64,000 nt of DNA, taken from NCBI GenBank assembly GCA_900323505.1, contig OOIN01000006.1, forward strand, positions 1,054,001 to 1,118,000. The letters are read 5' to 3'. The stretch's first letter is position 1, and each line of letters opens with the position of its first letter. The notes beneath the pieces were generated by a model. It was not told where the DNA came from. It was given only the letters and a program-made list of their open reading frames with translations, and did no database searches. The translations under genes were made by a program, and so were the position numbers. Source of the DNA: Ustilago trichophora (lineage: Eukaryota > Basidiomycota > Ustilaginomycetes > Ustilaginales > Ustilaginaceae). Positions 42,899 to 54,300 of the stretch are shown here, piece after piece.

Positions 42899-42919
42899 AA
42901 AAAAAAAAAAAAAAAAAAA
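42899..42919 (+). repeat. Homopolymer A run, 21 bases
   Basis: Uninterrupted A run 40 bp before the double heptamer at 42,960. Confidence 0.9.
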
Positions 42920-43733
42920 GGGTTCAAGCGCAGTTTGGGTCGCGTGTGTCCAACTGACCTACTGTACAGTACGCTGAGTTTTGTGATTCACAATTGGGAT
43001 CGACATATTGCTTTGGTGCTCTCTGTGTCCTCTGCATGGTCGCCGTTCAACTTGCTCAGTCCCACCACTACCACCACCACCATTATCATCATCTTATCAC
43101 ACCATCGCAGCCTCATCGATCGAACAATTATAGAAGGCCTTGCTCGACACGGCTCCACTTGCAACCGCTCCACTTCCCAACCTCGGCCCGCCAGCATCGT
43201 CCGCCTACCTGCAACACCATCAACAGGTCCCACCAAGCATTGTTCGTATCATTGCATTCAACATTGGCAACCGCTCTCAGCTTCATTTCGGTCCAACTCG
43301 GCATAATCTAACTCCTTCTCAGAGCCCATAGAAGGCACTGCTCTGGAGCTTTTGGGAGCCCATCTCCGCCCCACCAGCAACCGCCTCAACCTCGTCTGCT
43401 TCCCACAACCATTTCTGTGGTCGACACTTTTTCCTCAACTCTGATCCTGCTCAACCAACAATCGATCCGACGAAAGCCTTGCCACCGCGTTTGACGTACG
43501 GCTCAAGTAAGCTTCCCACCCAAGACGGCAGATTGCCCTTCGCCTCTTTCTCCCAGAGCAAGCCTCCCGCTCCGAGCATTGTTATAGCCACCTGCACAAA
43601 ACCGTTCCTCAGCGTCAACTACCACATCTTTCAGCAGACCATGGACCACGCTGCCGCCACTTCCTCCCAACTCTAAACACCTGCCCCAGCACAAACGGCC
43701 CTGGCTCCCTGACCGCCCTGCCAACCGAAAGTC

Positions 43734-46700
43734 ATGCTGCGCAATCCACAAAGAGACCAAGAGGCCAAATCCTCCCTCTCTCTTGCCAGCCGCATGGCCC
43801 GCTATCGCAGACCTAGCAACGCCTCTCCGCTACCTTCCCATCCTTCGCCGTCACCGCGACAGTACGAGCCACAATCGCCACACTCATCCAAGTACAACTA
43901 TCTTTCGCCCGAGGAAAGGCGCCACGCCGACGTTGCTTGGTCCGATACCTCCATCTCGCCATACACTAGCCAAGCCGTCTCGCCGTCCGTCAATTATGAT
44001 AGAGAGCTCCCCGATCTACCGCCTGACGCCCTCTCCGAGATCGACGGCAATCAGCTTGCATCGCGAGACTTTCCACGCACAGACGAAGAGGTACGCTCCC
44101 GTCACTTTTCGCAGTACGAACCTCTGTCAGCGTTGTCAGTTCCCAGTACCCCTTCGGCCGTCTCTGCCTCCTCAAGCAAAGCCGAAAGCAGCAAGCAATC
44201 TGCTGCACTCCGCTTCGCAAGTGCTTCCACCTCTGCCGCTGTCTCGGCAGGTCTCGGTCTCAAGAAGCTAGGAAAGAAAGCCTCGGCGGCACGTCTACGT
44301 CGTCCAAATACCACACAGCAACAAGCTCAGGAGCGTGATGCAAGCTATTCTGCTCTTCGCAGTGCGGGCTCCTCCAAGAGCGGCACGGACGATACTACAT
44401 CTTCGATTCAAAGCAACCAAGACACACCCACGACCAGCTTTGAAGTAGACCAGACTCGCCATCTCGATCCTTACAACACCAACACTTTTGTCGATAGCGC
44501 CGATCCCGCTATCGGTTTGCCTTACGATGTCTCCCACAATGTCCACGTCGATATCGGCCCGCACGGCTACACCGGATTGCCTTCTTCATGGGCTCAAGTT
44601 TTGCTCCAAGAGGGCATGAACCAACAAGACATCTACGACGACCCACAAGCCGCAGCTCGATTCGTCGAAGAGAAAACCGAATACTTTGTCCAGCGCGCAG
44701 TCGAGAGCGGAGCTGACCCCGACGACACCCGTCGCATCTTGACGCAACGACTTGCCGCCGATGCAGACCTTAGCGCTCTTCTAGCTACAACACCTTCCAC
44801 TCGACCCTCCCGCCCACGCCGCGACAGCGTCGAATCCAGGGCCAGTAGCTCCTACAGCAGCGTTCTTGACAAAGGTTGGGATCTGAGCTCTCCGCCGAAA
44901 CTGCAAGCTGCGTCCAAGTTCTCTCCACTCCCCGCCAAGAGTCCTCTTCTTCCCGACTTTGCCGCCGAAGACTACGACGACTGGGCATCCTCGTTACTCA
45001 GCTCCATCCCATCCAATGCGACTGAATCCAAGGCTGCCGCTCTCAAAGCTGCCAAACGAGCCTCGCATCGGCGTTCAAGGTCTCTCAGCCAACTGGTGGG
45101 CGCCAACTCGCTCAATGGCCTTGGTATCGGCATCGCCGCCGACGACACTCCGCGGCGCACTGTCCAGCGAGAGCGCGACCTTCTCAGCGCTTCCAACGCC
45201 ACTCCAAAGGCATCACAACGTATGCGTGCTTCCATTGGCCTAGATGCACGAACCGCTCGCGCGGCCGACGATTTGTCGCTCCCAAAAACAAGTGCGAGCA
45301 AGCTTACGCAGAGCCTTGAGGACGAAGTCCAGGAAAGGCTCCGGGAAAGCTTGGACATTGGCAAAACGAATGGGATCGATCTAGATGAGGACGATGAGGT
45401 GGAACACGTTCAGATCGCACAAGCCGCCATCGCTACCAAAGGTGTCTTGCGTCCAGTTCGAGCCAGTCAGCTGAGCGCGCGAAAAGTGTCGCCCTCAGCG
45501 GCTAGTCTCGACTTCGGCAGTCCGCACATGAGTCCGAGTGGCAGCGTCTCGGATCTTCACGCTCGATCATCCCGCTCGCCGAGCTACAACGACGGGCGTT
45601 CTCCATCTTCCCTCTCAGACACGAGGATGTCTCGCAGCGGTTCCACCGAGTCTTATGCCACGGCAGGTTCACGGCCTGGCTTTGTCTCACGAGGCAGCTT
45701 TTCGAATGCTCCCCCCAAGATCTACACCGAGAACGTATCGACCTACGTTGATCGCGACATGACCAGCTCGCCGCTTGAAACGAGTTCTTCTGGCCACTCG
45801 TCGATGCGCATGCGCAGCCCAGCTCTGACGGTCGCCACTTCCTCGATGGGGCACGGTAGCCACCCTGGCTATCTCAACCGTGCCTCACCATCTCCAAGCT
45901 TATCCGTCAGAGACTCGGTGTCGCCCGAGGTACCTCCCAAGGATGGCGACTGGAGGTCTCGCTCTCCTGCGCTCTCCGTCTCGGCATCCGAGTCGGGAGA
46001 TGGCGCCGCTTCGCCTGCAGCCACCTCTCGCTGGCGAATTGCGAAGAAGGGGCCTTCATCCCTCGACAGCGGCCACGGCCATGTGACCGGCCATCAGACA
46101 CAGGATAGCTGGACCAGCACCGCACCCTCCATCACTTCCTCTGACGGTAGCCATAGCGTGACACGAGGTCTTGGGCTTCGAGAGCGTCGTCAGGCTCCAC
46201 CACGCATCTATCCGCCTTCCACTTCGACGCGCTGGGCGCAGATTGCCCACCATGACGACAGCAACAGCCCTTTGGGTGTCTCCGGCTCTGTTAGGCGCCC
46301 TCAACAGTCTCCGACCGCTCATGCTCCGATGCAGCGAAAGCCGTCCGTCGACAGCCTATCCCGACCGGATCGCAGTCCGATGAGCGACCACTCGCCCGGC
46401 TCAGTCTCCCTCGAATACGGCTCCCAATCCACTCAAAGCCAGCATCGACAGCAGCAGCAGCAAGTCGTCGACCGTTCTTCTCTTCTCAGCGCTCAGTCTG
46501 ACGGAGACGCGGGCGGATTCGGTGCCCAAAGAAGACCCCAATATCTGCCTTCTACCACTTCACCTGTCTCTGCAGATGGTCGTTCGCCTCTCTCTGGCTT
46601 CCATTCGCATTCGCCAGGCATCGGTCAAGGCGCTAGATCAGATCGTGGACGTGGAAGCATCAGCTCATACGCCTCATCTCGTGACTCGATGGGACCTCCT

Positions 46701-48920
46701 CTGCCACCGCCTAAGCCAACGGTTGTGGTGCGAAGACAGCCGGAGTACATCATGCCTGGAGCAGATGGCTTCTACACGATGCCTTCGAACAGTGGTCCCA
46801 CACAGCGCGGCGCTGGTGGCAGCACTGCTGCGACGTCACTGCATCACGATCGACTCCGACCTCCGCCTCTGTCTCCTGCACTCTCCCCTTCGTCATCAAC
46901 CGAGGCATCCGACTATCAGGCGACCATCGAAGAATGGATGCGCGATGACTTTTCCGATCGATCTCCGGCCACAACGACATTCTCGGAAGCATGCCCAAGC
47001 CCGTCGAGCAGCAGCCGTGACTCGCCATTGCCTCCTCTACCGAAGGAGGAGGAAGAGAACAGCGAAACGCAGCGCATGTCGCCCTACATGCGACGTCCTG
47101 CTCCCACAACCTCTTCTCCTGGGCCAGAGTCATCCGAGTCAACGTGGCGCAAAGCGAAGCCTGCAAGTCCAGCACCGCCAGCAGAGCATCCATCTCAGGG
47201 CTCTGCGAGTGTATCCGTTGTGTCAGCCAGCGCTCCTCGTCTGGCCTCGATTGTTCCGCCGCGTCTCGAGCTGAGTGAGGCTCTACGAGGTACGTCTAGC
47301 TTCGCGACGAAGCATCCTCCACCACCCTCTCCTGGCGGGTCGGTCGAGATGCTCGACGACAATCCGCACCGAGCCTATGCGCTTTCGCAGGACGTCGACA
47401 CAAACATCTTGCCAAGCCGCGTTTCGGACAAGAAAGGCGAGCGCATCCGCGAACGAGACCGCGACGACACGAGGTCGATCATTTCGATTGGACCACGTGC
47501 CCGCGAGGACGCCCGACGCTTCCCGGTATCGATGCACTACGCAAGTGGATTCGACACAGCATCGATGCTCGGCGATGATTCGGAAGCGATTCGATCATTC
47601 CGCGAATTGATGCTGGCTCGTCAATCGATGGACTTGGAGGAGATGCTTCCCATGCAGATGGGACTAGATTCGGCACCGCCAGTTCCAGCACTGCCGAGCA
47701 TGAAGGAACTCGAAGCCAAGCTGGCAGCGGCTGATCAGCTGCGAGCCGAAGAAGCCCTACAGCCGAAAAGTAAGGCGTCTGTGGTAGCGAGAGCTGCAAG
47801 CCAAACAGAGAGCGTTTTGAGCGCTGCCTCGCCAAGTTTCTCGATAACGGATTTGGATGCCGAAGCGCTACCGCCAAAGCTGTCTCATCTGCGCGAAGCG
47901 TTGAATCTCCAGACCCTTCGCAAAGACGTGCTGCAAGACCTGCAGATGATCGGCGATGGCGAAAGCGGGCCAGTGTTTGCGGCCAATGATGTGGTCAAGA
48001 AACGACGCGTAGCGATCAAGATGGTTCAGTTTGCAGCTGACGTCAACGAGGAGCCTTCTGCGCGCCTTCTGGGGTTGTCGAAAGAAGTACGGGTCTGGCG
48101 ACGATGCCGCCACGTCAATGTGTTGGATCTCTACTCGACGGTGCTGGCAGACAATTCGATCTGGATTGTTCAAGAGCTGGCCGAGAGGAGCTTGGCAGAC
48201 GTGATCGCATGGAAGGACAGCGGTGTAGATCTCAACGAGGCTCGCATGAGCCGCATCATGGGCGACTTGTTGGAGGCGCTTCAGTTCTTGCACGGTAAAG
48301 GAGTGCTTCATCGGGATGTGCGCTCGGACAACGTCATGGTATCAAGCTCGGGGGTTTGCAAGCTGAGCGATTTCACGCATGCCGGCGAGCTGAGCGCTGG
48401 GGTGACATCGCGTCACTCTGTGATTGGGACGCCATACTGGATGGCACCCGAGGTGATCAAAGCCGACAGCTACGACATGCGCTGCGATGTGTGGTCGCTA
48501 GGTGTGGTGCTGTGGGAGATGATCGAGGGCGATCCGCCACGAGTCGATTTCCCGCCTCTGCGTGCCATTACGTTGACGGCGACACTGGGACTACCAGCTC
48601 TGAAGGATCCCTCATCGCTGTCGCACGAGCTCAAGTCGTTCTTGCACTGGGCGACCGAGATGGACGCCGAGAAACGACCGAGTGCCGAGATGCTGGCGAT
48701 GAGCGATTTCTTGTCGGATCCATGCAGTCGAGCAAGCATTGTTGCCATGCTAGAGGAGGCACGGAATGCAGAGATGGAGGCGGAACGGCTGGAAACGGCT
48801 GAAGGTGATGCTGCAGGAGCCTCTGCCGATGTTGGTCAGGATGCAGTTGGTGATGCTGTTCGCGCCAACGTGCTGCGACAGAGAGACAGTTGGAGCAGCG
48901 ACTCGACGACCAAGGGATGA
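43734..48920 (+). CDS. PAK-like protein kinase with CRIB motif
   Basis: A 1,728-residue single-exon protein. PAK kinases bind GTP-loaded Cdc42/Rac and drive polarity and cytokinesis signalling. A CRIB-like segment lies near residues 260-290 (IGLPYDVSHNVHVDIGPHGY then TGLPSSWAQVLLQEGMNQQD), matching the IS.P..VxHxxHVxxxxxxGxxGLPxxW pattern. The middle ~1,000 residues are Ser/Pro-rich. The kinase domain (about 1395-1665) has IGDGESGPVFAANDV, RVAIKMVQFA, KEVRVWRRCRHVNVL, GVLHRDVRSDNVMV, CKLSDFTHAGELS, VIGTPYWMAPEVI and DVWSLGVVLWEMIEGDPP. The catalytic Lys, Glu, HRD Asp and metal-binding Asp are all present, but DFG reads DFT. No PH domain is visible, unlike Cla4. The ATG at 43734 is the first in frame; MARYRRPSN at 43794 is an alternative. 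It is a divergent PAK next to Ste20/Cla4 types. Confidence 0.87.
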   Translation: MLRNPQRDQEAKSSLSLASRMARYRRPSNASPLPSHPSPSPRQYEPQSPHSSKYNYLSPEERRHADVAWSDTSISPYTSQAVSPSVNYDRELPDLPPDALSEIDGNQLASRDFPRTDEEVRSRHFSQYEPLSALSVPSTPSAVSASSSKAESSKQSAALRFASASTSAAVSAGLGLKKLGKKASAARLRRPNTTQQQAQERDASYSALRSAGSSKSGTDDTTSSIQSNQDTPTTSFEVDQTRHLDPYNTNTFVDSADPAIGLPYDVSHNVHVDIGPHGYTGLPSSWAQVLLQEGMNQQDIYDDPQAAARFVEEKTEYFVQRAVESGADPDDTRRILTQRLAADADLSALLATTPSTRPSRPRRDSVESRASSSYSSVLDKGWDLSSPPKLQAASKFSPLPAKSPLLPDFAAEDYDDWASSLLSSIPSNATESKAAALKAAKRASHRRSRSLSQLVGANSLNGLGIGIAADDTPRRTVQRERDLLSASNATPKASQRMRASIGLDARTARAADDLSLPKTSASKLTQSLEDEVQERLRESLDIGKTNGIDLDEDDEVEHVQIAQAAIATKGVLRPVRASQLSARKVSPSAASLDFGSPHMSPSGSVSDLHARSSRSPSYNDGRSPSSLSDTRMSRSGSTESYATAGSRPGFVSRGSFSNAPPKIYTENVSTYVDRDMTSSPLETSSSGHSSMRMRSPALTVATSSMGHGSHPGYLNRASPSPSLSVRDSVSPEVPPKDGDWRSRSPALSVSASESGDGAASPAATSRWRIAKKGPSSLDSGHGHVTGHQTQDSWTSTAPSITSSDGSHSVTRGLGLRERRQAPPRIYPPSTSTRWAQIAHHDDSNSPLGVSGSVRRPQQSPTAHAPMQRKPSVDSLSRPDRSPMSDHSPGSVSLEYGSQSTQSQHRQQQQQVVDRSSLLSAQSDGDAGGFGAQRRPQYLPSTTSPVSADGRSPLSGFHSHSPGIGQGARSDRGRGSISSYASSRDSMGPPLPPPKPTVVVRRQPEYIMPGADGFYTMPSNSGPTQRGAGGSTAATSLHHDRLRPPPLSPALSPSSSTEASDYQATIEEWMRDDFSDRSPATTTFSEACPSPSSSSRDSPLPPLPKEEEENSETQRMSPYMRRPAPTTSSPGPESSESTWRKAKPASPAPPAEHPSQGSASVSVVSASAPRLASIVPPRLELSEALRGTSSFATKHPPPPSPGGSVEMLDDNPHRAYALSQDVDTNILPSRVSDKKGERIRERDRDDTRSIISIGPRAREDARRFPVSMHYASGFDTASMLGDDSEAIRSFRELMLARQSMDLEEMLPMQMGLDSAPPVPALPSMKELEAKLAAADQLRAEEALQPKSKASVVARAASQTESVLSAASPSFSITDLDAEALPPKLSHLREALNLQTLRKDVLQDLQMIGDGESGPVFAANDVVKKRRVAIKMVQFAADVNEEPSARLLGLSKEVRVWRRCRHVNVLDLYSTVLADNSIWIVQELAERSLADVIAWKDSGVDLNEARMSRIMGDLLEALQFLHGKGVLHRDVRSDNVMVSSSGVCKLSDFTHAGELSAGVTSRHSVIGTPYWMAPEVIKADSYDMRCDVWSLGVVLWEMIEGDPPRVDFPPLRAITLTATLGLPALKDPSSLSHELKSFLHWATEMDAEKRPSAEMLAMSDFLSDPCSRASIVAMLEEARNAEMEAERLETAEGDAAGASADVGQDAVGDAVRANVLRQRDSWSSDSTTKG

Positions 48921-51309
48921 AAAGCACTGTTGCACACAAGTTGTTCAGCATTGCAATGAAGCATAAGCATCTATCTGTCTACGGTTTTAAGCACAATGTC
49001 GTGGTCTGTTCTGAAGAGAGTTGGCAGTTAAGGGCCTACTTGACCCTTCTATCGACTCAAAGTCCGATTGATGGGATGTCGACAAAGACTCGTACGTGTC
49101 CGCCGATGTTGCAGAGAGTACTAAGCGGGCAGTGTGTACCTTGCAGGAGGCTCAGGAGTTTGTCAATGTGGGGTCACGGTGTGCGCTCGGACTTGTGCTG
49201 TTCTGTGGTGTTGTGTAACCTGTTACGGCGGTGGGGAGGTGGGGTGATGCGGGGAGGTAAAGCAGGCAACTGCATGTGTGCTGGCTTAGGCGTTACGTGT
49301 GGAGGTACTGTGGATGCAGTTGACTTTATCTTGCCAACTGTTGTGTGTGGGAAGGCCCCACCTGTGCGCCACAATCGACATACACTCTCACGACTCGACC
49401 CTTTTGAACTTTTGCCACAAAGAACGTACATTGGCTTGCTTTGTATTGTTGGACCTTGGTCTCATTCCGCACAAACGGCGCACAGACAAGGCGGCGCACA
49501 CTTTGTTTTGCAATTTGACCGACCGTGGGGAGAGATCCACTGCAGATCACACCACAGTGAGACACGAAAGAAGTAGCCTATTGACACTCTGACTCAGACG
49601 AATGGATCCTTTTGATGATTCCTGAATGCGGTTCCCCGAAACAGAAAGGCAAGACGACAAAGGGAAAGCGGAAAGCATGGATCTACATGTATATGGAACA
49701 GACGGGGACCAAAGGGAAACGCGGCCTGTCCCGCGCTGCGCCGTCGCTTATATGTCAGCAGAGAGAGAGAGAGCTGAGCTTTATTTTGTCTCTCCCGAAT
49801 CTGAACTTAGCTCTAGGTCTAACACTTGGAAGATCAGAAAAATTGGACCCTCTCGAACGAAAAGGGTGCAACGTCGTGAAATGTGCGTGTCTCGCGCGTT
49901 GACCGCAGCGCCAAAATTCATGGTAAAATGGTCTCTTCCTCCTAAAACAAAAAAGGAAAGAAAAGAAAAGAAAAGAAAAAAGGCCTAAATAAATTCATTT
50001 GACGTTTCTTGGAAGAGGGCTCGAGCGAGTGAAAGTGTGTGTGTGTGTGTCAGTTGTCGGTCCAAAAAAGTGTTACATAGTGTCGGCCGTCAGAGAGAGA
50101 GAGAGAGAGCGAGCGCGAGAAGGAGTTGCATTTCACTGATGAATGAATGGGTGAATGAGTAGTGTGGCTCTCTTGATGCTCAGTCAGTTGCTTGTGCTTC
50201 CTGGTTCGTGGTTCCTTGCTTCGTGGTCGATTCATTGTGCTCAGCAATCAGCTCTCCTTCAACAATCAACACACCCCTCATCGAGTTTCGACAAGCTTGC
50301 CTGTTGCTGCTGTCTGTCTGCTCGTCCACCTTCCTTGTCTTTCTTCAACACTACCAACACCAGCTTCCGCTGTTCGAGTCGCAAGTCGGATCCTTTGCTT
50401 TTCCTTTGGCTCTCCAAGCAAGTTCCACGCATACTTCATCTCGGCTCATCCTAGCCTCGACAGTTGCTCGCTACTCCAACGCCCGCTCTGTTCCTCGAGC
50501 ATCATATCGCACAGACGCCGACGTTGTTCGATTTCGATACCGACATTGGGGAACGCCACTCGCTACGCCGCGACTTCGATCCCTCGGGTCTCACGCTCTT
50601 GTCCTTTCGACGAGCAAGCCGCCTGTCATTTCGATCGGTCCCAGCAGTCACTCAGCTTTTGAATCTTGCTCCAGCGGTGAAACACCTTTGACTAGTATCA
50701 CCTCGTGCCCTGTCTTGGTAAAGAGCTTCAATCTGCCAAAATTCTTCACCACTCCCAGTCTCTCACCAAGTCGCCGGTCGGCTTGACGCTCCATCGCATC
50801 TATTACCGGCATCACTATTCTCGCATCACTCACATTCAAGATCTTGACTTCCATCATCACACAACACATCTATTCTTCGGCATATCAACAATATCCCATA
50901 TTTCAATACCATCTCTACTACATAGCATCTATCAGATCTAGGCCAACATAGTCACCTATCCGGCTTCAACAAACATTCTCGATACCTTTCCACATCTTTG
51001 CATACGTCCTGCACTCGCGCCAAGCATACTCCACGCAGCTGAACTCACTTTCTCAGCTACGTATCAAGTTCGACCAACAACATCGTTTCTTCTCGACAGG
51101 CATTGCCGCAGTCTCCCAACCAACCACTCGCAAAAGCTTTCTCCTGTCCATGGGCAACTAAGACTCGAGCCTGCTTTCCACACAGCGCGTGCATTTGTCA
51201 CCTCTCCCACCCCATCAGCCAAAAAAGCTCAACGCGAGCTTGTCCAAGCAGTCTCTGTTAATCAACTAGACAGCTTCTGGCAACACACCCTATTCTGTAC
51301 TTTGCAAAT
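48921..51309. other. 2.4-kb intergenic region with long CT-rich leader
   Basis: The 3' flank of the CRIB kinase gene and the promoter/leader of the nucleotidyltransferase gene. It contains (AAAAG)n near 49,954-49,978, (GT)n near 50,035-50,049 and (GA)n near 50,092-50,108. From about 50,180 to 51,300 the sequence is C/T-rich with few G, typical of a long fungal 5' leader. The open frames here look like leader composition, not protein. Confidence 0.5.
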
Positions 51310-54300
51310 ATGCCGGTATCCTCGACAACCACTGGAGCTCCTCGACAGCGCAGCCAGTCCCAAGACACCGCCGTATCATCTCATAGCAACTCGACAGTCA
51401 TGCCAGCCATAGACGCCACTCGCTCCGCACGCGTCTCACCGTCTCGTTCGGATCAGCTTGTAGACCCACCAGCCTCGGGATCCCGCTCCGTGTCCGGCAG
51501 CTCTGCCAGCACCGAAAAGTCTGACCGTCTTGCCTCGAGCTCGAATCAAACTCAGCCCGCCGCACGTAGACCTAGTGCAGCCAGATCCGAAGCTTCGGCA
51601 AAGATGAAGGCTACCCTCTCGGCCGCCTCTTCCGACAAGACGTCGGCTCAACGCGCCGCTTCTTCCCATCCACCAGAAACCTCATCTGCCTCCTCGTCCT
51701 CCTCCACTACACCTGGCCGCAGAACGTCTGGTGCAGACAGCACCCCTACCAGGCCCTCCACCCAGCGTTCTTCAACCCTCGATTCTAACAATTTGGTCCA
51801 CTCGGCCAACTTGCCAGCCATCCCTGTGCAGGCTTACGCTCTCACTCAAAATCAGTCCGCCCCACATTCGCATTTCGAGGCTGTTAACGGCCACCCCGAA
51901 GCTGCCTCGCATGCTGCAACATATTTTCCACCTCAGATGGGCGCCAACACGGCTCCACTTATGACTTCGCCAAGTCATTCGGCTCCCTTGCCAGTCTCCC
52001 ACGCTTCGGCCACCGCCCCCAACTCCCAGTCAGCTTCGCCCAACGGCCGTGTCCGCTCCCAGACTGCTGCGCTCTCCAATGGCGCTTCGGCTGCACACCA
52101 CAACTACGTCGCCAACGGCTCCAATGTCTCGTACCACGGTTCTCGCAGTATGCGCACTTCCCCGCAGATGCGTGCTCTGCCGCAGCAGAGTCACGTGCAT
52201 ATCCCTTCTCTCCAAGGGTTAGGTGCCAGTATGATGGCTGCTCCTCCCTCCGCCCCGGCTTCGGTCTACGGCTCTAGCTCCAACGCCAACGGTGCTGCGG
52301 TGGTAGCAGCTACAAGCCCCAGTCACAGTCAAGCTCACTCGGGTCCTCACTGGGAGCGCCACACCACCGAGCTCACCAACTGCATCGTCGCCTTCCTCTC
52401 GCCCATTCTACCCACAGAGGAAGAGTACAGAATCAAGGAGGCCACTCGCCGTCAGCTCGAGAGGCTCGCCAACCGTGTCAGCCCCGGTGCCAAGCTGCTT
52501 GCTTTCGGTAGTATGGCCAACGGTTTTGCTCTGCGCAACTCGGACATGGATCTTTGTTGTTTGATCGGCAAAGGCGAAGATGGACAGCCCACAACGCAAC
52601 ACACTGCTTCAGAGCTTGTCGAGATTCTGGGCCAACTCATTCGAGAAGAGACCGACTTCACTGTCATGCCGTTGCCAAAAGCGAGGATCCCGATCATCAA
52701 GATCAACCGCTCGCCCACCGTCGACTTGCCTTACGAGATTGCCTGCGACATTGGCTTCGAGAACCGTCTTGCGCTGGAAAATACGCGTCTGTTGCTCAGC
52801 TATGCCATGGTCGACCCTCCGCGACTTCGCACGCTTGTCCTCTTCCTCAAAGTGTGGGCCAAGCGCAGAAAGCTCAATTCGCCTTACACTGGAACGCTTT
52901 CATCGTATGGCTACACGCTCATGGTCCTCTTCTTCCTCGCCCATGTCAAGAAGCCGGCTGTGCTGCCCAACCTCCAGCGCGTGCCACCGACGCGCACCAT
53001 GAAACCCGAAGAGATGGAGCTCAACGGCAACAACATCTATTTCTACGACGACGTCGCGGCACTTCGAAAGGAGTGGAGCTCGCAGAACACCGAAAACGTT
53101 GGTGAACTGCTGATCGACTTTTTCCGTTACTTTTCCAAAGATTTCAGCTACTCGCGCGATGTCATCAGCCTCAAGTCCGAGACTGGTCTCTTGTCAAAGG
53201 ACAGCAAGAGCTGGAATGCCGAGTTGTGCATCGAAGACCCTTTCCAGATGGGCTACAACGTTTCGAGGACTGTCACCAAGGATGGACTGTACACGATCCG
53301 CGGCGAGTTCATGCGTGCCAGCCGTATCCTTACCAACACCCGAGGCCAAAAGATCTCTGTGCTCATTGCAGAGTTGTGCGAGGAGCGCGAGGACAGTCTC
53401 AGCCGTGCTCCAGATGGCCCTGGTTCCATGCAGCGCTACCCGTACAACTCGCATCTGGGTGTGGGGGTTGCCGGTGGCACCAGCTTCTACGGTGCAGGCG
53501 CCAATGGGGCGCGTCACTACCGCGACACGTATGGCGCCAATCGACGCTATGATGCCAACAACATCAGTGGGTACGGAGGCAGTTTCGCATTCGAGCAGAT
53601 GGCGCGTGGATTGAGTCAAGGTGTTGCCTATCCACCCACAGCTGCGATGCTTGCACCGCTGTCCAGGACGCACGGGTTGAGTCCCAAACCACAGCCTCCG
53701 CGCTTTGCAGCCACCAACGCCCAGAGTTCCGATGCGGGTCCGCCGTTCAGCTCTGCCCAGAGCGATTCGGGTGGATACGCACCGCTGGACTTCACTACAC
53801 GTGCCAGCATCGGTCATGCTTCCGCCCGCACATCTCCTTCGTTCAAGCATGCCGTCCCCAGCGGGTTTGGCTCCTCGACCAACGGGCTCGGTGCTCAGGA
53901 GGCGTTTGCATATGGAGCGGAGATCAGTTTTGGTGCTCCTGCGATTGCTTCTACGCGCGATGATCTGGGAAGCACGCCGAGGGGCAAGTCGTCTCGATCG
54001 TTTTCAGAGACGTTGAATCGGTCCAAGTCTCTACCTCGTGCAGCTGCTTTAGCGAACGGTGTCCACCGTGGTGGTCACGGTGGGCAGCCAGCCGCTGCTG
54101 CTGGTGGCTCCACAGGTATCTCTCTGGCGCCTCACGCACACGTTACTGCAGCAATCCCCACCCCTGCCCCCGCTACCTTCTACGAGCCAGGTTCACCACA
54201 GCCACTCGCGCCGGCCGAACTCGAATCGCGCATGGCAACACTCTCCGTCCAACAGTCCGCCGCTACATCCGCCTCTGGTCCACTACGCAGACTCTCCAAC

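Larger units (their letters stand above)
40476..43733. other. 3.3-kb divergent intergenic region rich in simple repeats
   Basis: It lies between the minus-strand hypothetical gene and the plus-strand CRIB kinase gene, so both promoters are here. It contains (GA)n at 40,896-40,934, a TA-CAG/CTG array at 41,166-41,187, (AC)n(TC)n at 41,572-41,601, (ATTT)n near 42,196-42,227, an A run at 42,899-42,919 and a double heptamer at 42,960-42,971. The last 600 bases are CT-rich like a long leader. I see no gene. Confidence 0.5.

Noticed and set aside
48890..49576. 228-codon plus-strand frame after the CRIB kinase gene
   Set aside because: It overlaps the kinase stop in another frame and is Cys/Arg/His-rich without a domain.
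50155..50786. Open frames of up to 192 codons upstream of the nucleotidyltransferase
   Set aside because: The C/T-rich, G-poor composition is that of a fungal 5' leader, and the frames overlap each other without a conserved segment.
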